NCBI GenBank assembly: GCA_012032065.1 | Contig: JAAURV010000207.1 | Span: 1-5,909, forward strand | Source of the DNA: Hyphomicrobiales bacterium | GTDB taxonomy: Bacteria > Pseudomonadota > Alphaproteobacteria > Rhizobiales > Aestuariivirgaceae | Direction: 5' to 3' | DNA length: 5,909 bases | In this document: in pieces, positions 1 to 5,570 of the stretch | How the letters are laid out: the number at the start of each line of letters is the position of its first letter | How positions within the stretch are numbered: position 1 is the first letter of the stretch | The notes under the pieces: model-generated | What the model saw: only the letters and a program-made list of their open reading frames with translations | Told to the model about the DNA's origin: nothing | Database searches by the model: none | Position numbers and translations under genes: made by a program

Positions 1-512
1 AAATGCCCATACCCGCTTTCGGGTTCCCGTCGGAGGTCGGGCGGGCGGTAGTGACGATCTGGTTGCGCGGCTTCACAGGACAGAAGGTTCCCGCGACGGG
101 TTTCTCACTTGGCGTGTCGCGGCTTTATTCGGCGCTGAAGCTGGTCGGGAAAGCTCAGTCTACGGATGAACTGGCGCCGGTCGTGGTGCTTGTGATGGAC
201 AAGGGCTGGCAGGGTGATTACTGGCGGATGGTGCAGCAGCTTCGGACCGCAGGCGTGCGCGCGGAAATGTATGTCGGCACGGCCGGCATGAAGGCGCAGA
301 TGAAATATGCGGACAAGCGTGGGTGCCCGCTGGTTGTCATTCAGGGCGGTGACGAAAGGGCCAGGGGCGAGGTGCAGATCAAGGATCTGCGGCTTGGCAG
401 CGAACTCGCTTCCGGCATTGCGTCGCGCGAAGAATACGCATCGCAACGGCTTGCGCAGGTTTCGGTTCCGGAGGCGGAGCTGGTGGCGCAGGTGAGGAAG
501 ATGCTGGGATGA
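1..512 (+). CDS. hisS: Histidyl-tRNA synthetase, C-terminal part (5' end outside window)
   Basis: Charges tRNA-His with histidine in the cytoplasm; class II aminoacyl-tRNA synthetase. Visible are the end of the catalytic core, including the motif 3 region VPATGFSLGVSRL (bases ~87-125), and the C-terminal anticodon-binding domain, with APVVVLVMDKGWQ, VIQGGDERARGEVQIKDL and a terminal VSVPEAELVAQVRKMLG before the TGA at 510-512. The ATG at position 3 is not a real start, because a full HisRS has several hundred more residues upstream. The frame is clean from about base 72 onward. Before that, the translation does not look like HisRS unless about six or seven single extra bases are removed, after which it reads FGSVGGGGRYDDLVARFTG, the expected glycine-rich segment. 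This is probably poor sequence at a contig edge. The gene converges on znuC across a palindromic repeat. Identity as HisRS rather than the paralogue HisZ rests on the intact anticodon-binding domain. Confidence 0.9.
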   Translation, partial: MPIPAFGFPSEVGRAVVTIWLRGFTGQKVPATGFSLGVSRLYSALKLVGKAQSTDELAPVVVLVMDKGWQGDYWRMVQQLRTAGVRAEMYVGTAGMKAQMKYADKRGCPLVVIQGGDERARGEVQIKDLRLGSELASGIASREEYASQRLAQVSVPEAELVAQVRKMLG

Positions 513-525
513 TGGCGCGCGACTT

Positions 526-668
526 CACCCTTCCCCCGCCGGGGAGGTGGCGCGAAGCGCCGGATGAGGGTCTTGAGGAAAGGTAGTATCGCTAAAGTTC
601 TGACATCGCGCGAGCGGCAAGGCCTCATCCGGCGCTGCGCGCCACCTTCCCCCGATGGGGGAAGGGTG
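526..668. repeat. Large imperfect palindromic intergenic repeat, copy 1 (REP/BIME-like)
   Basis: Two arms of about 45 bases, 526-569 and 623-668, are imperfect reverse complements around a ~53-base centre. The left arm runs CACCCTTCCCCC...GGATGAGG and the right arm CCTCATCCGG...GGAAGGGTG. Each arm contains a smaller hairpin; the left one has GGCGC-GAA-GCGCC at 549-561. The element fills the whole gap between convergent hisS and znuC and could act as a bidirectional terminator. The same hairpin module recurs in the repeat near 5375-5529, so this looks like a dispersed family and not a gene-specific terminator. No protein is encoded. Confidence 0.75.
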
Positions 669-674
669 GTTGGA

Positions 675-1438
675 TTAGCGCTTGTGGCCATGGTGATGTT
701 GCTCATGCTCATGGCTTTCGTGATCATGATCGTGGTGATGGGTGTAAGTTGCGATGACCTTGGCGGCATTTGGGCCGAAGAGACGGGCGAATTCCGGATC
801 GCTCCGCACCTTCTCGGGACCGCCTTCGCAACAGACGTGGCCGTTCAAACAGACGACGTGATCGCTTTCGGCCATCACCATGTGGAGATCGTGACTCACC
901 ATGAGGATGCCGCAGCCATGCTTGCGGCGGATCGAGGCGATCAGTTCGTAGAGTTTGGTTTCGCCGATGAAGTCGACGGCCTGGACCGGTTCGTCGAGCA
1001 CGAGAAGGCCGGGTTTGCGGAGAAGCGCTCTGGCAAGAAGCGCGCGCTGCAGTTCGCCGCCTGACAGCGTCGCGACGGAGGCGCGGGCGAGATGGGCGAT
1101 GCCGGTTCCTCCAGCGCGGTTGCGATTTGATCGGCGGACGGACGAAGCGTGAGAGAGAGAAGCCGCGCCACGTCGAGCGGCACGTTGGGGGTGAGCGGAA
1201 AGCGCTGCGGAACATAGCCCACGCGCAAGCCGGGAGACTTGACGACGCTGCCCCCCTTCAAAACCTCCAACCCCAGCATGGCGCGGACCAGAGTCGATTT
1301 GCCGGCGCCATTGGGGCCGATCACGGTGACGATCTCGCCCTTGACCACGTCGAGGGTGACTTGGTCGAGGATGGTGCGGCCGCCATGGGCGACGGTGATG
1401 CTCCGTGCACTGATGAGCGCGTCCTGTTTCTTGAGCAT
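675..1438 (-). pseudogene. znuC: Zinc ABC transporter ATP-binding protein ZnuC, split by a frameshift
   Basis: ATPase of a high-affinity zinc importer that energises a ZnuB permease fed by periplasmic ZnuA. The first 111 codons (from ATG at 1438) give Walker A GPNGAGKST (residues ~41-49) and the Q-loop YVPQRF. The second frame supplies the signature LSGGELQRALLARALL, Walker B LLVLDEP, VQAVDF typical of ZnuC, the H-loop MVSHDLHMV and a TAA at 675-677. The frames join only if one base is missing near 1104-1106, between GAA and GGC (..ALEE / GIAHLARASVATLSGG..). Restored length is about 254 residues, normal for ZnuC. The tail is histidine-rich (about 11 His in the last 22 residues). The start ATG overlaps the zur stop by one base (TGATG), implying translational coupling. 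No znuB follows. Real inactivation or a sequence error are both possible; the ZnuC assignment itself is strong. Confidence 0.85.
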
Positions 1439-1911
1439 CAGGCGGAACCCGCGCATTGGCCGCAGCGGCCGGTCATCTCGACGATGCAGCGCTGGGGAGC
1501 GAAGCCTTGCGCCTTGGCGGAGCTTTCGAGCTTCGTAAAGACCTCCGGCGCATCGAGTTCCGCCACAAGGCCGCAGGACTCGCAGACCAGAAGTGCCGCT
1601 GGCTCACCGTCATGGGAATGCGAGCAGGCGACATAGGCGTTGCGGCTTTCGACCTTGTGAACGAGGCCGTGGGCGAGCAGGAAATCGAGGGCGCGATAGA
1701 CGGTGATCGGCGCGGGGCGCGGACCGTGCGAGGCCATGCGCTCGATGATCTCGTAAGCGCCCGCCGCATTGTGGCTTTCGGCCACGCAGTTCAAAACCTC
1801 GCGGCGCTGCGCGGTGAGGCGCGATCCCCGCCGCTCGCAGGTGCGTTCAGCGCGGCCGAGCAGATCGGCGGTGCATTGCGAGTGGTTGTGATGGGAAGCC
1901 GGGAAGGACAT
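1438..1911 (-). CDS. zur: Zinc uptake regulator Zur (Fur family)
   Basis: Zn-sensing dimeric repressor of zinc import genes; 157 residues, a usual length. The N-terminal winged-helix domain contains RLTAQRREVL (31-40) and the recognition region PITVYRALDFL (68-78). The C-terminal dimerisation domain contains VHKVESRNAYVAC (84-96). Structural zinc ligands are visible as CESC (C110, C113) and CGQC (C150, C153). By alignment to E. coli Zur, the regulatory site would be H85, C96, H98 or H100 and E118. These residues, and the neighbouring znuC, favour Zur over Fur or PerR. It is the first gene of the minus-strand unit, with znuC overlapping its stop codon. No Shine-Dalgarno is seen before the ATG at 1911; a Zur-like palindrome occupies that place, suggesting a leaderless or weakly translated autoregulated transcript. 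Confidence 0.92.
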   Translation of the reverse strand: MSFPASHHNHSQCTADLLGRAERTCERRGSRLTAQRREVLNCVAESHNAAGAYEIIERMASHGPRPAPITVYRALDFLLAHGLVHKVESRNAYVACSHSHDGEPAALLVCESCGLVAELDAPEVFTKLESSAKAQGFAPQRCIVEMTGRCGQCAGSA

Positions 1912-1914
1912 GAT

Positions 1915-1929
1915 TGTTACAATATAACA
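1915..1929. promoter_or_regulatory. Candidate Zur operator (Zur box)
   Basis: TGTTACAATATAACA is a 15-bp palindrome with one mismatched pair plus the centre base. It agrees with the GTTATAnTATAAC-type Zur boxes known in proteobacteria. It ends four bases from the zur start codon on the minus strand, so bound Zn-Zur would block transcription or initiation of zur-znuC. Binding is inferred from the motif and position; it could also influence the divergent xsc promoter, about 120 bases away. Confidence 0.75.
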
Positions 1930-1950
1930 CTTCGAGACCCCATTCCAAGC

Positions 1951-2010
1951 CCCGCTTTACTGGCGGGAGGGATCGGGCGGAACTGGCGCTCGCCTGCTTT
2001 ACGGGCGCGC
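1951..2010. other. Two successive small hairpins in the zur/xsc divergent intergenic region
   Basis: CCCGC-TTTACTG-GCGGG at 1951-1967 and CGCC-TGCTTTAC-GGGCG near 1991-2007 are short stems that share the word GCTTTAC in or next to the loop. They lie in the ~140-base spacer between the divergent genes, upstream of the xsc Shine-Dalgarno. They may be leader structure of xsc or chance in GC-rich DNA. No convincing -35/-10 pair for xsc was found in this spacer. Confidence 0.25.
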
Positions 2011-2035
2011 CCTAGATAGCGTTCAATTGTCTGCC

Positions 2036-2042
2036 TGAGGAA
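2036..2042 (+). promoter_or_regulatory. Ribosome binding site of xsc
   Basis: TGAGGAA lies 8 bases before the ATG at 2051 and supports that start. The MKMTTEEAF N-terminus is also the usual Xsc beginning. Confidence 0.7.
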
Positions 2043-2050
2043 CCCGCACC

Positions 2051-3826
2051 ATGAAAATGACCACCGAAGAGGCCTTTATCAAAGTTCTGCAGATGCATGG
2101 CATCGCGCATGCGTTTGGGATCATCGGGTCGGCGTTTATGCCGATCTCGGATCTGTTTCCCAAGGCCGGCATCACCTTCTGGGACTGCGCGCATGAGGGG
2201 TCGGGCGGGATGATGGCGGATGGGTATACGCGGGCTTCGGCCAAGATGTGCATGATGATCGCCCAGAACGGGCCGGGGATTACGAATTTCGTGACCGCTG
2301 TGAAGACGGCTTACTGGAATCATACGCCGCTCTTGCTGGTGACGCCGCAGGCGGCCAACCGCACCATTGGCCAGGGCGGGTTCCAGGAAGTGGAGCAGAT
2401 GGCGCTGTTCAAGGACATGGTAGGCTATCAGGAAGAGGTGCGCGATCCGGCGCGGGTGGCGGAAGTGCTCAACCGCGTAATCATGAATGCCAAGCGGCTC
2501 TCGGCGCCCGCACAGATCAACATGCCGCGCGATTATTTCACGCAAGTTGTAGACATCGAACTTCCGGCGGTGGTGGCTTTCGAGCGGCCTTCGGGTGGCG
2601 AGGATGCAATCGCGGCGGCTGCGAAGCTGCTTTCGGAGGCGAAGTTCCCGGTGATCCTCAATGGCGCGGGGGTGGTGATCGGGGGCGCGATTCCGGCTTC
2701 GCGCGCGCTGGCGGAGCGGCTCGATGCGGCGGTGTGCGTGGGTTATCAGCATAACGATGCGTTTCCTGGAAACCATCCGCTGTTTGCGGGGCCGCTTGGA
2801 TACAATGGCTCGAAGGCGGGAATGGAATTGATCAAACAAGCGGATGTGGTGCTGGCGCTCGGCACCAGGCTCAATCCGTTTTCGACGCTTCCCGGCTATG
2901 GGCTCGACTACTGGCCGAAAGATGCGAAGATCATTCAGGTGGACATCAATCCCAACCGCATCGGGCTTACGAAGAAGGTCGCGGTTGGGATTGTGGGCGA
3001 TGCGAAGAAAGTCGCGGAAGGCATTCTGGCGAAGCTTTCGTCCAAGGCGGGCGATCAAGGGCGCGGGGCAAGGAAGGATTTGATCGCCACCACCAAGTCG
3101 CGCTGGGCGCAGGAACTCTCGTCCATGGATCACGAGCAGGACGATCCGGGCACCACATGGAACGCGCGGGCGCGGCAAGCCAAGCCCGAGTGGATGAGCC
3201 CGCGCATGGCCTGGCGCGCCATTCAGGCAGCGCTGCCGAGGAACGCGATTATCTCCTCCGACATCGGCAACAATTGCGCCATCGGCAATGCTTATCCCAC
3301 TTTCGACGAGGGGCGGAAATATCTGGCGCCCGGATTGTTTGGCCCTTGCGGTTATGGACTGCCATCGGTGATCGGCGCCAGGATCGGGTGCCCGGATGTG
3401 CCGGTTGTCGGATTCGCGGGTGACGGCGCGTTCGGCATCGCGGTGACGGAACTGACCGCCATTGGCCGCAAACCCTGGCCCGCGATCACCATGATCGTGT
3501 TCCGCAACTATCAATGGGGGGCGGAGAAACGGAACTCGACGCTCTGGTACGACGACAATTTCGTCGGCACCGAATTGGACGAGAATGTCTCCTATGCCGG
3601 CATCGCCAAAGCCTGCGGGCTGCTAGGTGTGGTCGCGCGGACCATGGACGAGCTGCGCGATGCGCTCGCCAAGGCGGTTGAAGACCAGATGAAACGCGGC
3701 AAGACCACGCTGATCGAAGCGATGATCAACCAGGAACTCGGCGAACCCTTCAGGCGGGACGCGATGAAGAAGCCGGTCGAGGTGGCGGGGATTTCGAAGG
3801 ATGATATGCGGGCGCAAGCTGGTTGA
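2051..3826 (+). CDS. xsc: Sulfoacetaldehyde acetyltransferase (TPP-dependent)
   Basis: Converts sulfoacetaldehyde and phosphate to acetyl phosphate and sulfite, the desulfonation step in breakdown of taurine, isethionate and related C2 sulfonates; cytoplasmic, with thiamine diphosphate and Mg2+. The 591 residues match the normal family length. The N-terminal PYR domain contains AFGIIGSAFMPISDLFPKAG and the catalytic glutamate in WDCAHEG (E49), followed by IAQNGPGITNF and TPQAANRTIGQGGFQE, which are typical of Xsc and not of acetolactate synthase. The C-terminal PP domain carries the TPP motif GDG (457-459) with its Asn 27 residues later (N486) and the segment NYQWGAEKRN. The C-terminus GEPFRRDAMKKPVEVAGI also fits the family. 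It lies divergent from zur; the next gene downstream is the TA toxin, whose operator begins 7 bases past the stop. No sulfonate transporter or transaminase is nearby, so the natural substrate is inferred from family. Confidence 0.93.
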   Translation: MKMTTEEAFIKVLQMHGIAHAFGIIGSAFMPISDLFPKAGITFWDCAHEGSGGMMADGYTRASAKMCMMIAQNGPGITNFVTAVKTAYWNHTPLLLVTPQAANRTIGQGGFQEVEQMALFKDMVGYQEEVRDPARVAEVLNRVIMNAKRLSAPAQINMPRDYFTQVVDIELPAVVAFERPSGGEDAIAAAAKLLSEAKFPVILNGAGVVIGGAIPASRALAERLDAAVCVGYQHNDAFPGNHPLFAGPLGYNGSKAGMELIKQADVVLALGTRLNPFSTLPGYGLDYWPKDAKIIQVDINPNRIGLTKKVAVGIVGDAKKVAEGILAKLSSKAGDQGRGARKDLIATTKSRWAQELSSMDHEQDDPGTTWNARARQAKPEWMSPRMAWRAIQAALPRNAIISSDIGNNCAIGNAYPTFDEGRKYLAPGLFGPCGYGLPSVIGARIGCPDVPVVGFAGDGAFGIAVTELTAIGRKPWPAITMIVFRNYQWGAEKRNSTLWYDDNFVGTELDENVSYAGIAKACGLLGVVARTMDELRDALAKAVEDQMKRGKTTLIEAMINQELGEPFRRDAMKKPVEVAGISKDDMRAQAG

Positions 3827-3832
3827 CTCTCT

Positions 3833-3848
3833 GTATCCCATAGGATAC
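3833..3848. promoter_or_regulatory. Palindromic operator of the toxin-antitoxin operon
   Basis: GTATCC-CATA-GGATAC is a perfect 6-bp inverted repeat with a 4-base centre, placed 10 bases before the toxin ATG. Such TATCC/GGATA palindromes are usual binding sites for the XRE-type antidote of this TA family, giving autorepression. A -35-like TTGACT at 3823-3828 overlaps the xsc stop codon, but the -10 is weak (TACGGT at 3846-3851), so the promoter is only tentative. Confidence 0.65.
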
Positions 3849-3858
3849 GGTGGACTCG

Positions 3859-4148
3859 ATGTTCGAAATCCGGCGAACACGGGAATTCATTGATTTTTTC
3901 GACCGTTTGCGGGACGAGCGAGCGCGCGCAAAAATCCTTGTTCGCATCGGCAGGCTTGCAGTCGGCAACCCAGGAGTAGTGAAAGCTCTTGGAGGTGGAG
4001 TTAGCGAACTGAAGATAGATTACGGCCCAGGATACCGCGTCTACTTTTGCCGGCGCGGCGAAGCAGTGATCCTTCTGCTCTCGCCGGCAACAAGGCTTCG
4101 CAAAACAGAGATATCGCGCTGGCGAGGAATCTCGCTCAAGAAATGTGA
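3859..4148 (+). pseudogene. RelE/ParE-superfamily toxin (HigB-like addiction module killer), frameshifted
   Basis: Small type II toxin, in this superfamily usually a ribosome-dependent mRNA interferase. From ATG 3859 (a GTG at 3850 is also possible) it reads MFEIRRTREFIDFFDRLRD, then RIGRLAVGNPG and the hallmark GVSELKIDYGPGYRVYF (residues 48-63). After residue 74 (LLL) the frame leaves the family. Restoring one base between 4081 and 4082 gives CAGNKASQNRDIALARNLAQEM and a TGA at 4146-4148, matching the conserved LLCGGDKxxQxxDIxxA end, and a 96-residue protein. As the sequence stands, the open frame runs on without a stop into the antidote, making a ~197-residue fusion (to 4449) that lacks the conserved toxin C-terminus. 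It is either an inactivated toxin or a one-base sequence error. Confidence 0.85.
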
Positions 4149-4155
4149 GGTTAAC

Positions 4156-4449
4156 ATGGCCAAATACAAACTGAAGACCAAGAAATTCGATCCCGCCGAC
4201 TATCTCGACAGCCCCGCGATGATCCGCGCATATCTGGATGAGATATTCGAGTCGGGCGACCCTGCCCTCATCGCTCATGGACTTGGCGTCGTGGCGCGCG
4301 CGCGTGGTATGGCGAAAGTCGCTAAGAGGGCGGGATTAACTCGGGAAAGCCTTTACAAGGCGCTCAGCGCCGAGGGCAATCCGGAGTTTGCAACCGTCGT
4401 CCGCGTTTTGGAGGCCATGGATCTGAAGCTGGGTACGCGTGCGGCGTGA
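4156..4449 (+). CDS. Antidote of the type II TA module (XRE-type HTH, HigA-like)
   Basis: A 97-residue DNA-binding antitoxin that neutralises the upstream toxin and represses the operon through the palindrome at 3833-3848 (role inferred from family). It starts MAKYKLKTKKFDPADYLDSPAMIRAYLDEIFESG, the typical opening of the 'probable addiction module antidote' family. The helix-turn-helix spans roughly residues 52-85 (GMAKVAKRAGLTRESLYKALS, then PEFATVVRVLEAMDL). GTGAGG at 4145-4150 serves as Shine-Dalgarno, five bases before the ATG and overlapping the expected toxin stop, the usual tight toxin-first arrangement. The antidote reading frame is intact. Because of the toxin frameshift it is also in frame with the toxin N-terminus, so both fused and free forms could be made. 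Confidence 0.88.
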   Translation: MAKYKLKTKKFDPADYLDSPAMIRAYLDEIFESGDPALIAHGLGVVARARGMAKVAKRAGLTRESLYKALSAEGNPEFATVVRVLEAMDLKLGTRAA

Positions 4450-4466
4450 TAGATTCTGCGATATTC

Positions 4467-4485
4467 CGTCATCGCGCGGATGACG
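4467..4485 (+). terminator. Possible hairpin after the TA operon
   Basis: CGTCATC-GCGCG-GATGACG forms a perfect 7-bp stem with a 5-base loop, 17 bases after the antidote stop. There is no T-run after it, so it is at best a weak terminator or an RNA-stabilising stem. Confidence 0.35.
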
Positions 4486-4525
4486 CCTGTGGCGGGTGCT
4501 TGTAACAGCGCCGCCATGCTTTATC

Positions 4526-4533
4526 GGAGAGGA
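4526..4533 (+). promoter_or_regulatory. Ribosome binding site deciding the start of the isomerase gene
   Basis: GGAGAGGA lies 7 bases before the ATG at 4541. This favours 4541 over an in-frame GTG at 4496, which would add 15 residues not typical of the family. Confidence 0.65.
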
Positions 4534-4540
4534 CGGACGG

Positions 4541-5338
4541 ATGCTTTTTTCGCTGAATCATATGGTAGCGCCGAGGCTTGGATATGCGGCGTTTTTCGAT
4601 CTGGCGCGGAATCTGGGCGTCGATCATGTCGAAATCCGCAATGACATTCCGACGGCGCTGATGGGGAACAAGAATGCCAAGGCGATCGGGAAGCTGGCGA
4701 AGGACAACGGCATCACCATCATCAATGTGAATGCGCTGCAGCGCTGGAACCAGTGGAACCGCAAGAAGGCGGATGAGGCCAATCGACTTGCTGAGTATGC
4801 AGCGCTTACAGGAGCGAAGAACCTTATTCTGGTTCCCACCAACGACACCAAGTTCCGGCCCGATCAGGCGGTGCGGCTCGAGGGGCTGCGGGTGGCGCTG
4901 GATGGGCTGAAGTCCGTTCTCAAGAATCATGGTCTCATCGGCTGCGTGGAGCCGCTCGGGTTCGAAGAGTGCTCGCTGCGCCGCAAGGCCGAGGCGGTCG
5001 CGGCCATCGATGCCGTAGGCGGGGCCAAGCGCTTCAAGCTGACGCACGATACGTTCCATCATTTCGTTGCGGGCGAGACCGAGTTCTTCGCGGATCGCAC
5101 CGGCCTCATTCACGTCTCGGGTGTCACCGACCGTGCGCAGTCGCTGGCAACCATGCGCGATCCGCACCGGGTGATGGTGGATGCTGGCGACATGATCGAC
5201 AACAAGGGCCAGGTCGCGCGGCTGATGAAGGACGGCTATAAGGGTTATGTCTCCTTCGAGCCGTTCTCGGCTTCGGTGCACAAGTCGAAACAGATCGCCC
5301 GCGAGATCGCACGGAGCATGGACTATTTCGAAGCCTGA
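4541..5338 (+). CDS. Xylose-isomerase-like TIM-barrel protein, IolI-like (2-keto-myo-inositol isomerase family)
   Basis: A 265-residue cytoplasmic protein of the AP-endonuclease-2/xylose-isomerase-like TIM-barrel superfamily, whose members isomerise or epimerise small sugars and keto-polyols with a divalent metal. The N-terminus MLFSLNHMVAPRLG and the segments GVDHVEIRNDI (26-36) and INVNALQRWNQW (61-72) resemble proteins annotated as 2-keto-myo-inositol isomerase in alphaproteobacteria. The four metal ligands expected from B. subtilis IolI are present: E137 (CVEPLG), D170 (LTHDTFHH), H191 (LIHVSGVTD) and E240 (VSFEPF). Further fingerprints are DPHRVMV and DMIDNKGQV. No other inositol gene is in the window, so the exact substrate is open; hydroxypyruvate isomerase or a related keto-sugar activity is the main alternative. 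It sits between the TA module and ackA in the same direction, but ~90 and ~230 bases separate it from its neighbours, so an operon is uncertain. Confidence 0.8.
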   Translation: MLFSLNHMVAPRLGYAAFFDLARNLGVDHVEIRNDIPTALMGNKNAKAIGKLAKDNGITIINVNALQRWNQWNRKKADEANRLAEYAALTGAKNLILVPTNDTKFRPDQAVRLEGLRVALDGLKSVLKNHGLIGCVEPLGFEECSLRRKAEAVAAIDAVGGAKRFKLTHDTFHHFVAGETEFFADRTGLIHVSGVTDRAQSLATMRDPHRVMVDAGDMIDNKGQVARLMKDGYKGYVSFEPFSASVHKSKQIAREIARSMDYFEA

Positions 5339-5374
5339 AGCTGGTTCTTGAGCGGATATCTCGATTGCTCCTAC

Positions 5375-5529
5375 TGTCCTCCCCTGCGAAGCGGGGAGGA
5401 AGGGACCCATCATGCGTCAGATGATGGGGAGGTGAGGGTGAGTCAGAGAATTTCTTGACACCCCCTCACCTTCCCCGTGGCGCTTCGCGCCTCGGGTCCC
5501 CCTCCTCTCCCGCTTCGCGGGAGAGGACA
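5375..5529. repeat. Large imperfect palindromic intergenic repeat, copy 2 (REP/BIME-like)
   Basis: Outer arms at 5375-5440 (TGTCCTCCCC...GGTGAGGGTG) and 5459-5529 (CACCCCCTCACC...GAGAGGACA) are imperfect reverse complements. Inside are several clean hairpins: CCTCCCC/GGGGAGG (5379-5400), CCCATCAT-GCGTCAG-ATGATGGG (5406-5428), GGCGC-TTC-GCGCC (5479-5491) and CTCTCCCGC-TTC-GCGGGAGAG (5505-5525). The GGCGC-stem module and the CTTCCCC/GGTGAGGG flanks are shared with the repeat at 526-668. It fills most of the space between the isomerase gene and ackA and could terminate the former or stabilise its mRNA. No coding potential is seen. Confidence 0.75.
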
Positions 5530-5570
5530 ATTGCGAAGATGTGTGAGTCCCATGGAGGCAAGCGAGGGCG

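Noticed and set aside
564..1064. 166-residue plus-strand open frame starting within the repeat and opposite znuC
   Set aside because: It is antisense to ZnuC motifs. The hydrophobic-looking stretch VALVAMVMLLMLMAFVIMIVVMG is the complement of the His-rich ZnuC tail and not a real membrane segment.
1456..2019. 187-residue plus-strand open frame opposite zur
   Set aside because: Shadow of zur, which carries all Fur-family zinc ligands; no domain in this frame.
2012..3514. 500-residue open frame on the minus strand opposite xsc
   Set aside because: It lies wholly antisense to a clear xsc, is rich in Arg/His/Pro with no recognisable domain, and is the usual by-product of GC-rich codon bias.
3850..4449. 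A genuine evolved toxin-antitoxin fusion protein
   Set aside because: The alternate frame holds a conserved toxin C-terminus ending just before the antidote ribosome site, so a one-base loss explains the fusion better than an evolved two-domain protein.
4469..5413. 314-residue minus-strand open frame opposite the isomerase gene
   Set aside because: Antisense shadow of a well-supported TIM-barrel gene; no motif, and it runs into the palindromic repeat.
526..5529. CRISPR array or tRNA/rRNA gene
   Set aside because: The repeats are two isolated palindromic elements almost 5 kb apart with no regular spacers, and no tRNA cloverleaf or rRNA sequence was seen anywhere.
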